From: Bin87 sp965204395
GTDB taxonomy: Bacteria > Chloroflexota > Dehalococcoidia > Lucifugimonadales > UBA3495
Assembly (NCBI GenBank): GCA_965204395.1
Contig: OZ241987.1
Span: 4,278,001 to 4,342,000, forward strand
DNA: 64,000 bases
Direction of reading: 5' to 3'
Below the pieces are notes generated by a model. The model was given only the letters and a program-made list of their open reading frames with translations, was not told the origin of the DNA and ran no database searches. This document shows positions 7,951-15,812 of the stretch, piece after piece; position 1 is the stretch's first letter; each line of letters starts with the position of its first letter. The position numbers were made by a program, and so were the translations under genes.

Positions 7951-9170
7951 TAGTCATCGTCTCCGGTCAGGGCAACTTCAGCTTCGGATTCGGCTTCGTA
8001 GGTGCCCGGACTGTGATACCCATGGCTCCTGGTCGCGTCTTTGTCCTTTTGTATCTGGATCAGGTCGGTCATCCACTTGTGGTAGCCGTCCTTGTCACGG
8101 GTCCAGTGCTCGTACTGGCTGTTGTTGTCGTTGAATTCCGCTTCGTTGACCATGGTGATGCAGTCGGCAACGGGGCACACGGCTTCGCAGACCGCGCAGC
8201 CGCAGCAGGCTTCCATGTTGGCGTCGTACAACCCGTCGGGCGTAACGTCAAAGCAGGTGTCGGGGCACTGCAGCCAGCACAGAGTGCACTTGATGCAAGT
8301 ATCGAAGTTGATGACGGGCCGCATGGAACGGGTGCTGAACTTCTTGAATACGGAGTTTCGGGTGGGTTCGTAGCCCTGTTCGCCGCCGTCCGCGGGGGAG
8401 GTGATGGGATCGTAGCTATCACCGAGCGAGCCGCCGCGGAAACCGCCCCCACCCTCGATACCTCGGATGACCAGACCTTCTTCCATGGATTGCCAACCCA
8501 GGAGATCGAATTTGAACGGTTCGTCATCGCTGCCTTCTCCAGGCTCAACCGGACGAGTGACCAGGCGGTCATGGGTGTTGCGGGCCGAAGTAAGTTTCAG
8601 GCCGCCCCAACCCTGGTCTTCCAGGGCCGCCAACATTGAATCAAGGCTTACCAGTTCGGGGCACGCCCGGGCCAGCGCGCCAAGGATTCGGACGTCGGTG
8701 TGGTCGTCCTTGTAGACCCAAAGGCCCGAGAAACTGGTGGAGGCCGGAACGATCGCTAAGTTGTACGCCGAGTCCTTCTGGTGAATGTCCTCGATGAGGG
8801 CATCGGCAGACTGGCGGGAGGTAACGATCAAAGTGCCGCCCGGCTTGGTGAGTTCGTTGATCGGCTGCAGGCCATACCAAGCCCAGGACTCGATGCCCTT
8901 GCACATGGTGTCGTCGACATTGATGGTGACGTCCACTTCCCTGGCCTCGTATACGGCCAAGTTTTCTTCAAGTTCTTCGGGGCTGTCGGATACGATGGCG
9001 AACTGCTTGGCGGGAATGCCATTGCGTTCCGGCGAGTCGCCATAGCGGCCAAAAGCGGTGCCAATTTTGCCTTCTTTACGGGCCGCAAAAACGATGGTGC
9101 GGACGATGTTCCGGGCCAGGGTTTTTTGAAAAATCCCCCGGTACACCACCTCCACTGCCACTGTACTCAT
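7950..9170 (-). CDS. porG: 2-oxoacid:ferredoxin oxidoreductase, fused gamma and delta (2[4Fe-4S] ferredoxin) subunits
   Basis: 406 residues. Residues about 1-190 are the gamma-type domain (R-N-I-V-R-T-I-V-F-A-A-R-K-E-G-K with the G-x-Y-G-D-S-P-E-R-N-G segment). After a linker, residues about 290-350 hold two ferredoxin motifs: C-x2-C-x2-C-x3-C-P (CIKCTLCWLQCP) and C-C-G-C-x2-C-x3-C-P (GCAVCEAVCP). It should pass electrons from the ThDP subunit to an external ferredoxin. Many bacteria encode gamma and delta separately, whereas here they form one chain with a long acidic C-terminal tail. It is the first gene of the operon, with a GAGGAGG ribosome-binding site and a TATAAT promoter upstream. Confidence 0.88.
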   Translation of the reverse strand: MSTVAVEVVYRGIFQKTLARNIVRTIVFAARKEGKIGTAFGRYGDSPERNGIPAKQFAIVSDSPEELEENLAVYEAREVDVTINVDDTMCKGIESWAWYGLQPINELTKPGGTLIVTSRQSADALIEDIHQKDSAYNLAIVPASTSFSGLWVYKDDHTDVRILGALARACPELVSLDSMLAALEDQGWGGLKLTSARNTHDRLVTRPVEPGEGSDDEPFKFDLLGWQSMEEGLVIRGIEGGGGFRGGSLGDSYDPITSPADGGEQGYEPTRNSVFKKFSTRSMRPVINFDTCIKCTLCWLQCPDTCFDVTPDGLYDANMEACCGCAVCEAVCPVADCITMVNEAEFNDNNSQYEHWTRDKDGYHKWMTDLIQIQKDKDATRSHGYHSPGTYEAESEAEVALTGDDD

Positions 9171-9202
9171 TTCGGGGAAGCCTCCTCAGTGATTGATGCG
9201 GC

Positions 9203-9211
9203 ATTATAGCA
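9203..9211 (-). promoter_or_regulatory. Extended -10 promoter of the por operon
   Basis: Minus strand TGcTATAAT (9203-9211), a perfect -10 hexamer with an upstream TG. No good -35 lies 16-18 bases before it, so recognition probably relies on the extended -10. The GAGGAGG ribosome-binding site is at 9181-9187. Confidence 0.6.
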
Positions 9212-9367
9212 CGCTCACACCAACGACATTGGGGGACAAACAGGCCGTCAAACCGACCGAAAACCCTCGGGTGGTCGCCATACGCAACAGTTTCCTAATA
9301 AGGCTGAGCCAACAATGTGCGTATGGTACACTGCCAACCGATTTTTCGGAGCGAGGTGAGTTCAGAC

Positions 9368-11062
9368 ATGCCCCAGAGGATGAAAGCCGGCGAGGCGGTT
9401 ATCGAACTGCTGCAGCAGGAAGGCGTCAGCAAGATCTTCGGAATCGTCGGTTCTTCTTTCCTTGATGTGCTGGACCCGTTATACGACCGCAACGACATGG
9501 AATTCGTCGGGGTGCGGCACGAGCAGGGCGCGGCCCTGATGGCCGATGGCTACAGCCGCATCGCCGGAGCGCCGTCGGTGTGCCTGGTGACGAACGGCCC
9601 CGGCGTGCTGAACCTTACGTACGGCATCGGATCGGCCTACGTGGCGCATTCACCCGTGGTGGTGCTGGCGCCGTCGGCGTCGCGCGATCACCAGCACCTC
9701 GATTCCACGCAGGAATTCGACCAGGTGGCGCTGTTCGAGCCCATCACCAAGGCCAGTTTCTCCATCAACAAAATTGAGCGGCTGCCCGACGCTTTGCGGC
9801 AGGCGTTCAGGATTGCGACCTCGGGCAAGATGGGGCCGGTGCTGGTGGATATTCCGCGGGACCTGCTTCCCGGCGCTGAGGTTGACCTGGACCTGCTGGC
9901 TCCCAACGCTTACCGCACCGGCCAAGGGCGTTCGCGAGGAGACCGGGCGCAAGTTGAGGCCGCCGCCAGGGAGATCCTTTCGGCGCAGCGCCCGGTGATC
10001 ATCGCCGGTGGCGGTGTGGAATGGAGCCTGGCTGATGAGCCCGTTGCTCGCCTGGCCGAACTCACTGGCGCGCCGATCGTTACGTCTTACGGGCGAGCCG
10101 ACGCGGTACCTAACGACCACCCGAACTATCTCGGGCATCTTGGACGCTTGGGCGCTCAAGAGGCCATCGACGCGGTACGCAATTCTGACGTGATTGTTGC
10201 CGCCGGTACTCGCCTGGGCCAGTCCACGACTTTCTTTGACCATCGATTCATTCCTGAGAACGCACGAATCGTCCACATCGAGATTGACCCCAAGGAAATC
10301 GGCCGCATCTATCCCATCACCGTGGGTGTTGAAGGTGATGTGGCCGCGGTGGTTGATGAGATCAATGCCATCGTGGCCGAGGCGGAGTTGAGGCCAGATG
10401 CTGAGTGGTCCGGGCGCGTGGCCGCCTGGAACGCTGCCCGCGCGGCTCGCTTGGACTCCGAAGCAACTTTGGCCGGCGACTACATCAAGCCGCAGAGGGT
10501 GTATGCGGAGCTGCGCAAGGTGATGCCCCGGGACGCTATTGTGGCGTTGGACGCGGGTCTCGCGCCCAATTTCGGGCAGGACCGTCTGAACTATTACCAA
10601 CCGCGCAGCCTGATCATGGCGCTGGACCTGGGTGGGTTGGGGTTCAGCTTCCCGGCGTCCATCGGGGCCAATTTCGCGGCGCCCGACCGTCCGGTGGTGA
10701 ATTTCAATGGCGACGGCGGGTTCCTGTTCAACGCGCAGGAATTCGAGACGGCAGTGCGTTATGGGCTGAAGAATATTTCAGTAGTAATGAATAACGACTG
10801 CTGGGGATCAGAAAAGGCTTATCAGAAGTACGCGTTCAACGAGCGGTACGTGGGAGCGGACACGGTCAATCCCCGGTTCGATCGGTATGCCGAGTTGTTT
10901 GGCGGCGCGGGATTTTACGTCGACCGGCCGGAGGACATCGCTAACGCATTCGCGGAAGCGCTGGCGGTGGACGGGCCCAGCATCATAGAGATCCCCACCG
11001 ACCCCGATGAGATGCCCCGGCCGGCTCGCCTGGCGGAAGTGCAGGCGCCAACGGGTGGGTGA
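9368..11062 (+). CDS. Thiamine-diphosphate enzyme, acetolactate synthase/sulfoacetaldehyde acetyltransferase-like
   Basis: 564 residues with the three-domain ThDP layout: pyrimidine-binding domain with the activating Glu52 in V-R-H-E-Q-G-A, a central Rossmann domain (about 190-330), and a C-terminal domain with G-D-G-G-F-L-F-N to M-N-N about 30 residues on. The family covers acetolactate synthase, Xsc, benzoylformate decarboxylase and 2-hydroxyacyl-CoA lyases. The stretch after the NGPG block (A-P-S-A-S-R-D-H-Q) and a downstream T-Q-E-F-D-Q-V recall the sulfoacetaldehyde acetyltransferase branch, but this is a reading by eye. GAGCGAGGTGAG precedes the ATG at 9368, preferred over 9317. It is divergent from the por operon and followed at once by a DUF971 gene. 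Confidence 0.75.
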   Translation: MPQRMKAGEAVIELLQQEGVSKIFGIVGSSFLDVLDPLYDRNDMEFVGVRHEQGAALMADGYSRIAGAPSVCLVTNGPGVLNLTYGIGSAYVAHSPVVVLAPSASRDHQHLDSTQEFDQVALFEPITKASFSINKIERLPDALRQAFRIATSGKMGPVLVDIPRDLLPGAEVDLDLLAPNAYRTGQGRSRGDRAQVEAAAREILSAQRPVIIAGGGVEWSLADEPVARLAELTGAPIVTSYGRADAVPNDHPNYLGHLGRLGAQEAIDAVRNSDVIVAAGTRLGQSTTFFDHRFIPENARIVHIEIDPKEIGRIYPITVGVEGDVAAVVDEINAIVAEAELRPDAEWSGRVAAWNAARAARLDSEATLAGDYIKPQRVYAELRKVMPRDAIVALDAGLAPNFGQDRLNYYQPRSLIMALDLGGLGFSFPASIGANFAAPDRPVVNFNGDGGFLFNAQEFETAVRYGLKNISVVMNNDCWGSEKAYQKYAFNERYVGADTVNPRFDRYAELFGGAGFYVDRPEDIANAFAEALAVDGPSIIEIPTDPDEMPRPARLAEVQAPTGG

Positions 11063-11068
11063 CGCGCT

Positions 11069-11413
11069 ATGTCAATGCGAACTTATGACAACATCAAGCC
11101 GACCGACGTTGACATTTCCGGCACTTCCATCGTCATCAACTGGGACGACGGCCATCAGAGCACATATCCTCATCGCACGCTTCGCCTCCGTTGCCCCTGC
11201 GCCTCGTGCGTGGAGGAGATGACCGGCCGGGCCCTGCTGGACCCTGACAGCGTCGACCAGGACGTGATCGCGCTCGATTACATGGCCGTGGGACAGTATG
11301 CGCTGCAGTTTCTATGGAGCGATGCCCACTACACCGGCATCTATACTTACAGGTATTTGCGCGCGATCTCCAACTCCATCGAATGCGGAGAAGCGCGCGC
11401 CAGCCGGCCCTAA
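11069..11413 (+). CDS. DUF971 (GBBH-like N-terminal domain) protein
   Basis: 114 residues. The order W-D-D-G-H-x-S-x-Y-P-x-R-x-L-R-x-x-C-P-C-A-x-C-V is typical of DUF971, the small zinc-associated domain also found at the N-terminus of gamma-butyrobetaine hydroxylase and in proteins connected with Fe-S cluster carriers; the C-P-C-x2-C block probably binds a metal. It starts 6 bases after the ThDP enzyme, so they are likely co-transcribed. Its stop overlaps the stop of the convergent FmdB-type gene by 3 bases. A role in Fe-S handling is possible but is not shown by this sequence. Confidence 0.8.
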   Translation: MSMRTYDNIKPTDVDISGTSIVINWDDGHQSTYPHRTLRLRCPCASCVEEMTGRALLDPDSVDQDVIALDYMAVGQYALQFLWSDAHYTGIYTYRYLRAISNSIECGEARASRP

Positions 11414-11667
11414 CTCGCGGAAACCCCGGTATCCTGAGGGTCCGTGCCCGCCTGGTTCGCAGGGTTGTCTCCCCTGAATGTGGCGGCGGGCCTGTTCCGC
11501 AATTTGGGGGCCGTGAAAGTATCTGACTTGAACGAGAAATTTGATAGCTGACGACTAGCCGGTGCGCCGCATATCTTGCAATCGATGGGGTCGTCCGCCC
11601 GCGACACTGGCCGAATTGATTCAAATTCAGCTCCGCACGCGGAGCAACGGTACTCGTAAATCGGCAT
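11410..11667 (-). CDS. FmdB-type zinc-ribbon regulatory protein
   Basis: 85 residues. M-P-I-Y-E-Y-R-C-S-A-C-G-A-E-F-E is the hallmark N-terminus of the FmdB family, followed by a second C-K-I-C pair, making a zinc ribbon. The tail is low-complexity. FmdB-family proteins are small and often called regulators, though biochemical evidence is thin. The ATG at 11667 has GGAGG five bases upstream; a GTG two codons earlier is less likely. The stop is shared with the opposite-strand DUF971 gene. Confidence 0.82.
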   Translation of the reverse strand: MPIYEYRCSACGAEFESIRPVSRADDPIDCKICGAPASRQLSNFSFKSDTFTAPKLRNRPAATFRGDNPANQAGTDPQDTGVSAS

Positions 11668-11721
11668 AGACACCTCCGAACCGGAATTATATCCTAGCCG
11701 ACGTCAACCACAGAACGCAGG

Positions 11722-12858
11722 ATGAGAGACATGACCAACAGAGCAAACGACGTGGTGATCATTGGGGGAGGCGCGGCGGGCTGCGCTGCTGCTTACTACC
11801 TGGGTCAGCGGGGAATCAAGGCAACCATTCTTGAGCGCGAGGGCGTGGGCAGCAAGGCGTCGGGCTACAACGCCGGGGGCCTGAACCCCCTGGAGGGCCA
11901 CGGCTGGCCTGAACCGCTCCAACCGATGGCGCTGCAGTCCTTCAACCTGCACCAGGATCTGTGGTCATCGTTGCCGGAACAGACCGGCATCGACTACCAC
12001 GGCAGGCTCTCATCCATCATCAAGGTAGCGTTGGACGAGAGCGAGCTGCAGGAGTTGCGCGACACGCTGGAGACCTTCAACAACGCGCCGGAGCCAGGAT
12101 TCTCCGCAGAATGGCTGGAGCGCGAGGACGTGCTGGCCCTGGAGCCGCGCGTCACTCCGCATGCCCTGGCCGGCGTGCGAGCCGTGGGTAACGGAGCGCT
12201 GGACGGGCAGGAATTCACGCAGTCGCTGGCGGCTGCGGCGCAGCAAGCCGGAGTTGAGGTAGTTGCCGGCGTTGCGGTCGGTTTGCGGCTGGGCAACGAT
12301 CGCGTGGAGGCCGTGATTACCAACGACGGCGAAATCCCCTGCGGGGCGCTGTTGATTGCGGCCGGACCCTGGTGCCGCACTGCCGAACCATGGCTGGATA
12401 TCGCGATACCGGTTGACCCTCTCAAGGGCCAGATCATCAGGATGAAGCCCAACGGGTCCGGGCTGGAACACGAGCTGTCCGGCGGCGGGAGTTCCATGTA
12501 CAACAAGACGGACGGGCTCATCTGGTGCGGTGCGACGGAAGAGGACGCGGGATTCGACCTTTCGTTGACCGACGACGCCCGCCAGAGCATAACCGAGAAG
12601 GCGGTTCGGTTGATGCCGTCGCTTGCCGATGCAGAGGTCGCACTACACACCGCTTGCCTGCGCCCGGTCACACCGGACTGGCTACCGATCGTGGGCCGGG
12701 CTCCCAACTGGGATAACGCCTACATCTGCGCCGGCGGCCAGAAGAAGGGCATCCTGCTCGGGCCGGCCATGGGGAAAGGAATTGCCGACGTAATCGCCGA
12801 CGGGGAAACCAACATCAGCCTGGAAGGATGTGATCCCGCTCGATTTGCCAACGCATAA
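11722..12858 (+). CDS. FAD-dependent oxidoreductase, D-amino-acid oxidase/glycine oxidase family
   Basis: 378 residues. The N-terminal dinucleotide fold reads V-V-I-I-G-G-G-A-A-G-C-A-A-A-Y-Y-L with an acidic residue closing the second strand (T-I-L-E-R-E). The C-terminal R-P-V-T-P-D-W-L-P-I-V-G-R and G-G-Q-K-K-G-I-L-L-G-P blocks are the isoalloxazine contacts typical of the DAO superfamily. Members oxidise D-amino acids, glycine, sarcosine or related amines to imino acids. The substrate is unknown. Two starts (11722 and 11731) are possible. It heads a run of three + strand genes ending with the tandem CaiB protein. Confidence 0.85.
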   Translation: MRDMTNRANDVVIIGGGAAGCAAAYYLGQRGIKATILEREGVGSKASGYNAGGLNPLEGHGWPEPLQPMALQSFNLHQDLWSSLPEQTGIDYHGRLSSIIKVALDESELQELRDTLETFNNAPEPGFSAEWLEREDVLALEPRVTPHALAGVRAVGNGALDGQEFTQSLAAAAQQAGVEVVAGVAVGLRLGNDRVEAVITNDGEIPCGALLIAAGPWCRTAEPWLDIAIPVDPLKGQIIRMKPNGSGLEHELSGGGSSMYNKTDGLIWCGATEEDAGFDLSLTDDARQSITEKAVRLMPSLADAEVALHTACLRPVTPDWLPIVGRAPNWDNAYICAGGQKKGILLGPAMGKGIADVIADGETNISLEGCDPARFANA

Positions 12859-12869
12859 CCCCTCGCGTA

Positions 12870-13373
12870 ATGATGACACCAATCGACGACGCCAACGAAT
12901 GGAATGAACGCACTGGCATACTCAACATCCCGACCAGGTTGATACGTTGGTTCTCCGGAATCTTCAGCGTAACCTGGCTTATACTTACGGCAGTCACCAC
13001 TTATCACAGCGTGGTGAATGGCCAAGCAGAAACGTGGGATGCGCTCGCCACATCGTTGATCTGGGCCGGCGCTCCCAACATTGGTTTCGGATTGCCCATC
13101 GCGTATATCCTGACCGAGGTGATTGACATGGTATTCGGAAGTTGGATCAGGGAGCGTACCCGAGAGAGGGCTCGCCGGGAAGGGCTGAAAGAAGGCAGGG
13201 AAGAGGGAAGGGAAGAAGGAAGGGAAGAGGGAGTGAAGCAAGGCAAGCAGGAAAATCATGCGCGCTGGCTGGCCTGGATGGAAAGGCGTCAGCAAGCCGA
13301 AGCCAACGGCGAAGAATTTAACGAACCCCCGCCGACCCTGAACGGCGACCTTGCCACAGAGGAGAACAACTGA
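12870..13373 (+). CDS. Hypothetical membrane protein with repetitive charged tail
   Basis: 167 residues, not recognised. Two hydrophobic segments are visible (about residues 25-46 and 62-90), then a long, highly charged helix containing E-G-R-E-E-G-type repeats (about 105-125) coded by a purine-only tandem repeat at about 13192-13245. The likely topology is two membrane spans with a cytoplasmic coiled tail. It starts 12 bases after the FAD oxidoreductase, and its stop overlaps the CaiB start by one base, so co-translation is likely. No Shine-Dalgarno sequence is seen before the ATG. The function is unknown. Confidence 0.6.
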   Translation: MMTPIDDANEWNERTGILNIPTRLIRWFSGIFSVTWLILTAVTTYHSVVNGQAETWDALATSLIWAGAPNIGFGLPIAYILTEVIDMVFGSWIRERTRERARREGLKEGREEGREEGREEGVKQGKQENHARWLAWMERRQQAEANGEEFNEPPPTLNGDLATEENN

Positions 13374-15658
13374 TGACCACCAACGGTACCTCGGGCGCAT
13401 TGCGCGATATCCACGTCGTAGAGTTCGGGCAGTACGTCCCCGGGCCCATGTTGGGAATGTTGCTCGCCGATCAGGGCGCGCACGTCATCAAGGTGGAGCG
13501 ACCAGGCGGCGACCCGGCGCGGTCAGAGCCGGCGTTCGCCACCTGGAACCGCGGCAAGCGGTCGGTGACCCTGGACCTGAAAACCGATGCCGGCAAGGCG
13601 ACGGCTCAGAAACTGGTTGCCAACGCGGACGTGGTGATCGAGAATTTCCGGCCCGGTGTGGCGGAGCGACTGGGCATCGGATACGACGAACTTTCGTCCA
13701 CGCACCCGGGGCTCATCTACTGCTCACTGCCCGGATATGGCGAGGAGCATCCGAGCCGCAACGAACCCGGCTGGGATCCCGTCATCAGCGCGGAGACTGG
13801 ATTCTATCCGGAGACGAGCGAAAGCGGCGGAGACCCATTGTTTACACCGTTGCCCATCGCCAGCACCTTTTCGGCGCTGCTGGGGTCTGTCTCGGTGGCG
13901 ATGGCAATCAACGCCCGGGACAAGACCGGCAAGGGCCAACGAATCGAGGTCCCGCTGCATTCGGCGATGTTTACCGCTATGGGCAGCCGGATCATCAAGT
14001 TCAACAACTACGAGTACGTGGATTTGTTCGATTTCCCGCGCACCGTGATGTCGCACCCGTACGAATGCGCGGATGGCCGGTGGGTGTACCACCACGGGAT
14101 GTTCGAGCGTTTCGCGAGGCAGACTCTGACCGCCGCCGGGCGCACCGAATGGATCGACGAGGTGGCGCCGCTATTCGGGCGACCGGTGGATTCCGACACG
14201 CTGAACCTGTGGCAGGATCGTTTCGCGGAGATGTTCAAGGAGCGAACCGCTTGGCAGTGGGAAGCCGACATCAACGCCCAGGGCGGCGCCTGCACGGTCT
14301 GCAAAACGGTGGATGAGTGGTTAGTCCACGAGCATGCAGTGTCCGCGAAGATGGTGGAAGAGGTCGATGACGCCGAGCACGGCAAGATGAAGCAGCCGGG
14401 CGTGCAGGTCAGACTGCGCGGGACACCGGGAAAGATCCAAGGTCGCGCGCCCAAACTTGGCGAGCACACCGACGAGGTACTTGCCGAACTGCAAAACGGA
14501 TCGGCACGTTCGTCAACTAGCAATGGCAACGCCGCCGACATTATGTCCGCCCTACAGGGCGTGCGGGTGTTGGACCTGTGCATCATCCTGGCCGGTCCCA
14601 CCTGCGGGCGTACGTTGGGCGAGTTCGGCGCCGACGTAATCAAGATCGACGATCCGACGCGCAATCTCGACCCGGTCGGATACATCGACGTGAACCGGGG
14701 CAAGCGCAGCATCATGCTCAACCTCAAAACCGATGATGGGCGCGGCGTGTTCTGGAAGTTGGTCGAATCCGCCGACGTAGTCGTTGAGAACAACCGCAAA
14801 TCCGCCGTCGAGCGCCTGGGCCTTGGTTACGAGGCAGTCAAGAAGGTAAAGCCGGACATCGTTTACGCCTCGCTGAACGCCTTCGGCTACGACGGCCCGT
14901 GGTCGGAGCGAGCGGGCTGGGAACAACTGGCCCAGGGCACCAGCGGAATGCAGGTGAGGCGCGGCGGTCGCCACGGAAAGCCGATGCTCTCCCCGTACGC
15001 CGTCAACGACTATGGCACGGGGCTGATGGGCGCATACGCGGTGGCGCTGGCGTTGCACGAACGCAACCGCACCGGGATGGGACAATCCGTTGACAGCGGT
15101 CTCGCGCTCACCGCGGGCATCTTGCAGTCCCCTTATTTCCTGGACTACGAAGGTTACCAGCGGGACGACATCGAGGGTGTGGACGCCAGGGGGTACTCCG
15201 TGCGCTCGCGCCTGTACCAGGCCTCGGACGGGTGGCTCTATGTCCACTGTCCGGATGATGCTGCCTACGGTGCTTTCCTGTCTGCCTTGAACTTCCGGGA
15301 CATCCACGATGATGGGAACGCGATCGCTGATGTGATTGCCGGCAACACCATCGAACACTGGATGACCGAGTTGCGCCCGTTGGGAGTGTCCGTAACGCCG
15401 AACCTGACCATGGAAGATTACCGGCATGATCCGGTGGTGCGGGATGCGGGATTCATCGTCACGCGCGACCATCACGTCTGGGGCAGCGTTGACCATTCGG
15501 GCACCACGGCGCGGCTGTCGGCGACTCCGCCGAGGTTGGGCCCGCCGGCTCCGTGGTTCGGCATGCACACCGACGAGATCCTTGCCGAGGCCGGGTACAC
15601 GCCGACGGAAATCGAGCGGTTGAAAGCCTCTGGAGCAGCCGTGGCTCCGCAACCGTAG
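13373..15658 (+). CDS. Tandem CaiB/BaiF (class III) CoA-transferase, two domains
   Basis: 761 residues, twice the usual family length. Residues 1-375 and about 392-755 are each a CaiB/BaiF domain, with G-x-x-V-x-x-F/L-x-x-x-x-x-G-P, V-I-K-V/I, N-R-G-K-R-S and R-x-x-T-G-x-G-Q blocks. In formyl-CoA transferase the catalytic Asp lies 18 residues before the Arg of R-x-x-T-G. By that count domain 2 has Asp546 (A-V-N-D-Y), but domain 1 has Ser164 (P-I-A-S-T). Domain 1 may thus be inactive or structural. CaiB enzymes move CoA between carboxylic acids through interlocked dimers; a fused pair could form a pseudo-dimer in one chain. The start overlaps the previous stop (TGATG). Confidence 0.88.
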   Translation: MTTNGTSGALRDIHVVEFGQYVPGPMLGMLLADQGAHVIKVERPGGDPARSEPAFATWNRGKRSVTLDLKTDAGKATAQKLVANADVVIENFRPGVAERLGIGYDELSSTHPGLIYCSLPGYGEEHPSRNEPGWDPVISAETGFYPETSESGGDPLFTPLPIASTFSALLGSVSVAMAINARDKTGKGQRIEVPLHSAMFTAMGSRIIKFNNYEYVDLFDFPRTVMSHPYECADGRWVYHHGMFERFARQTLTAAGRTEWIDEVAPLFGRPVDSDTLNLWQDRFAEMFKERTAWQWEADINAQGGACTVCKTVDEWLVHEHAVSAKMVEEVDDAEHGKMKQPGVQVRLRGTPGKIQGRAPKLGEHTDEVLAELQNGSARSSTSNGNAADIMSALQGVRVLDLCIILAGPTCGRTLGEFGADVIKIDDPTRNLDPVGYIDVNRGKRSIMLNLKTDDGRGVFWKLVESADVVVENNRKSAVERLGLGYEAVKKVKPDIVYASLNAFGYDGPWSERAGWEQLAQGTSGMQVRRGGRHGKPMLSPYAVNDYGTGLMGAYAVALALHERNRTGMGQSVDSGLALTAGILQSPYFLDYEGYQRDDIEGVDARGYSVRSRLYQASDGWLYVHCPDDAAYGAFLSALNFRDIHDDGNAIADVIAGNTIEHWMTELRPLGVSVTPNLTMEDYRHDPVVRDAGFIVTRDHHVWGSVDHSGTTARLSATPPRLGPPAPWFGMHTDEILAEAGYTPTEIERLKASGAAVAPQP

Positions 15659-15686
15659 CCAATGGACGTACGTACGGTCAACGTGT

Positions 15687-15711
15687 CAGGGGCGACAAAG
15701 TTTCGCCCCTG
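15687..15711. terminator. Hairpin after the tandem CaiB gene
   Basis: CAGGGGCGA, seven-base loop, TCGCCCCTG; perfect 9-bp stem, 29 bases after the CaiB stop. No U-tract follows. Confidence 0.55.
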
Positions 15712-15812
15712 ATGCTTGTACTTACTTGCCGCAAAGGGAATTCAGGCTCTGATGCAAACGAGGGGTAGGCGTGCTAAACTTGCGCCATCCCGCACCCGGC
15801 GGAGGTGACGAC

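Noticed and set aside
14552..15652. 366-codon frame antisense to the tandem CaiB gene
   Set aside because: Shadow of a GC-rich gene; the sense strand has a full, recognised domain.
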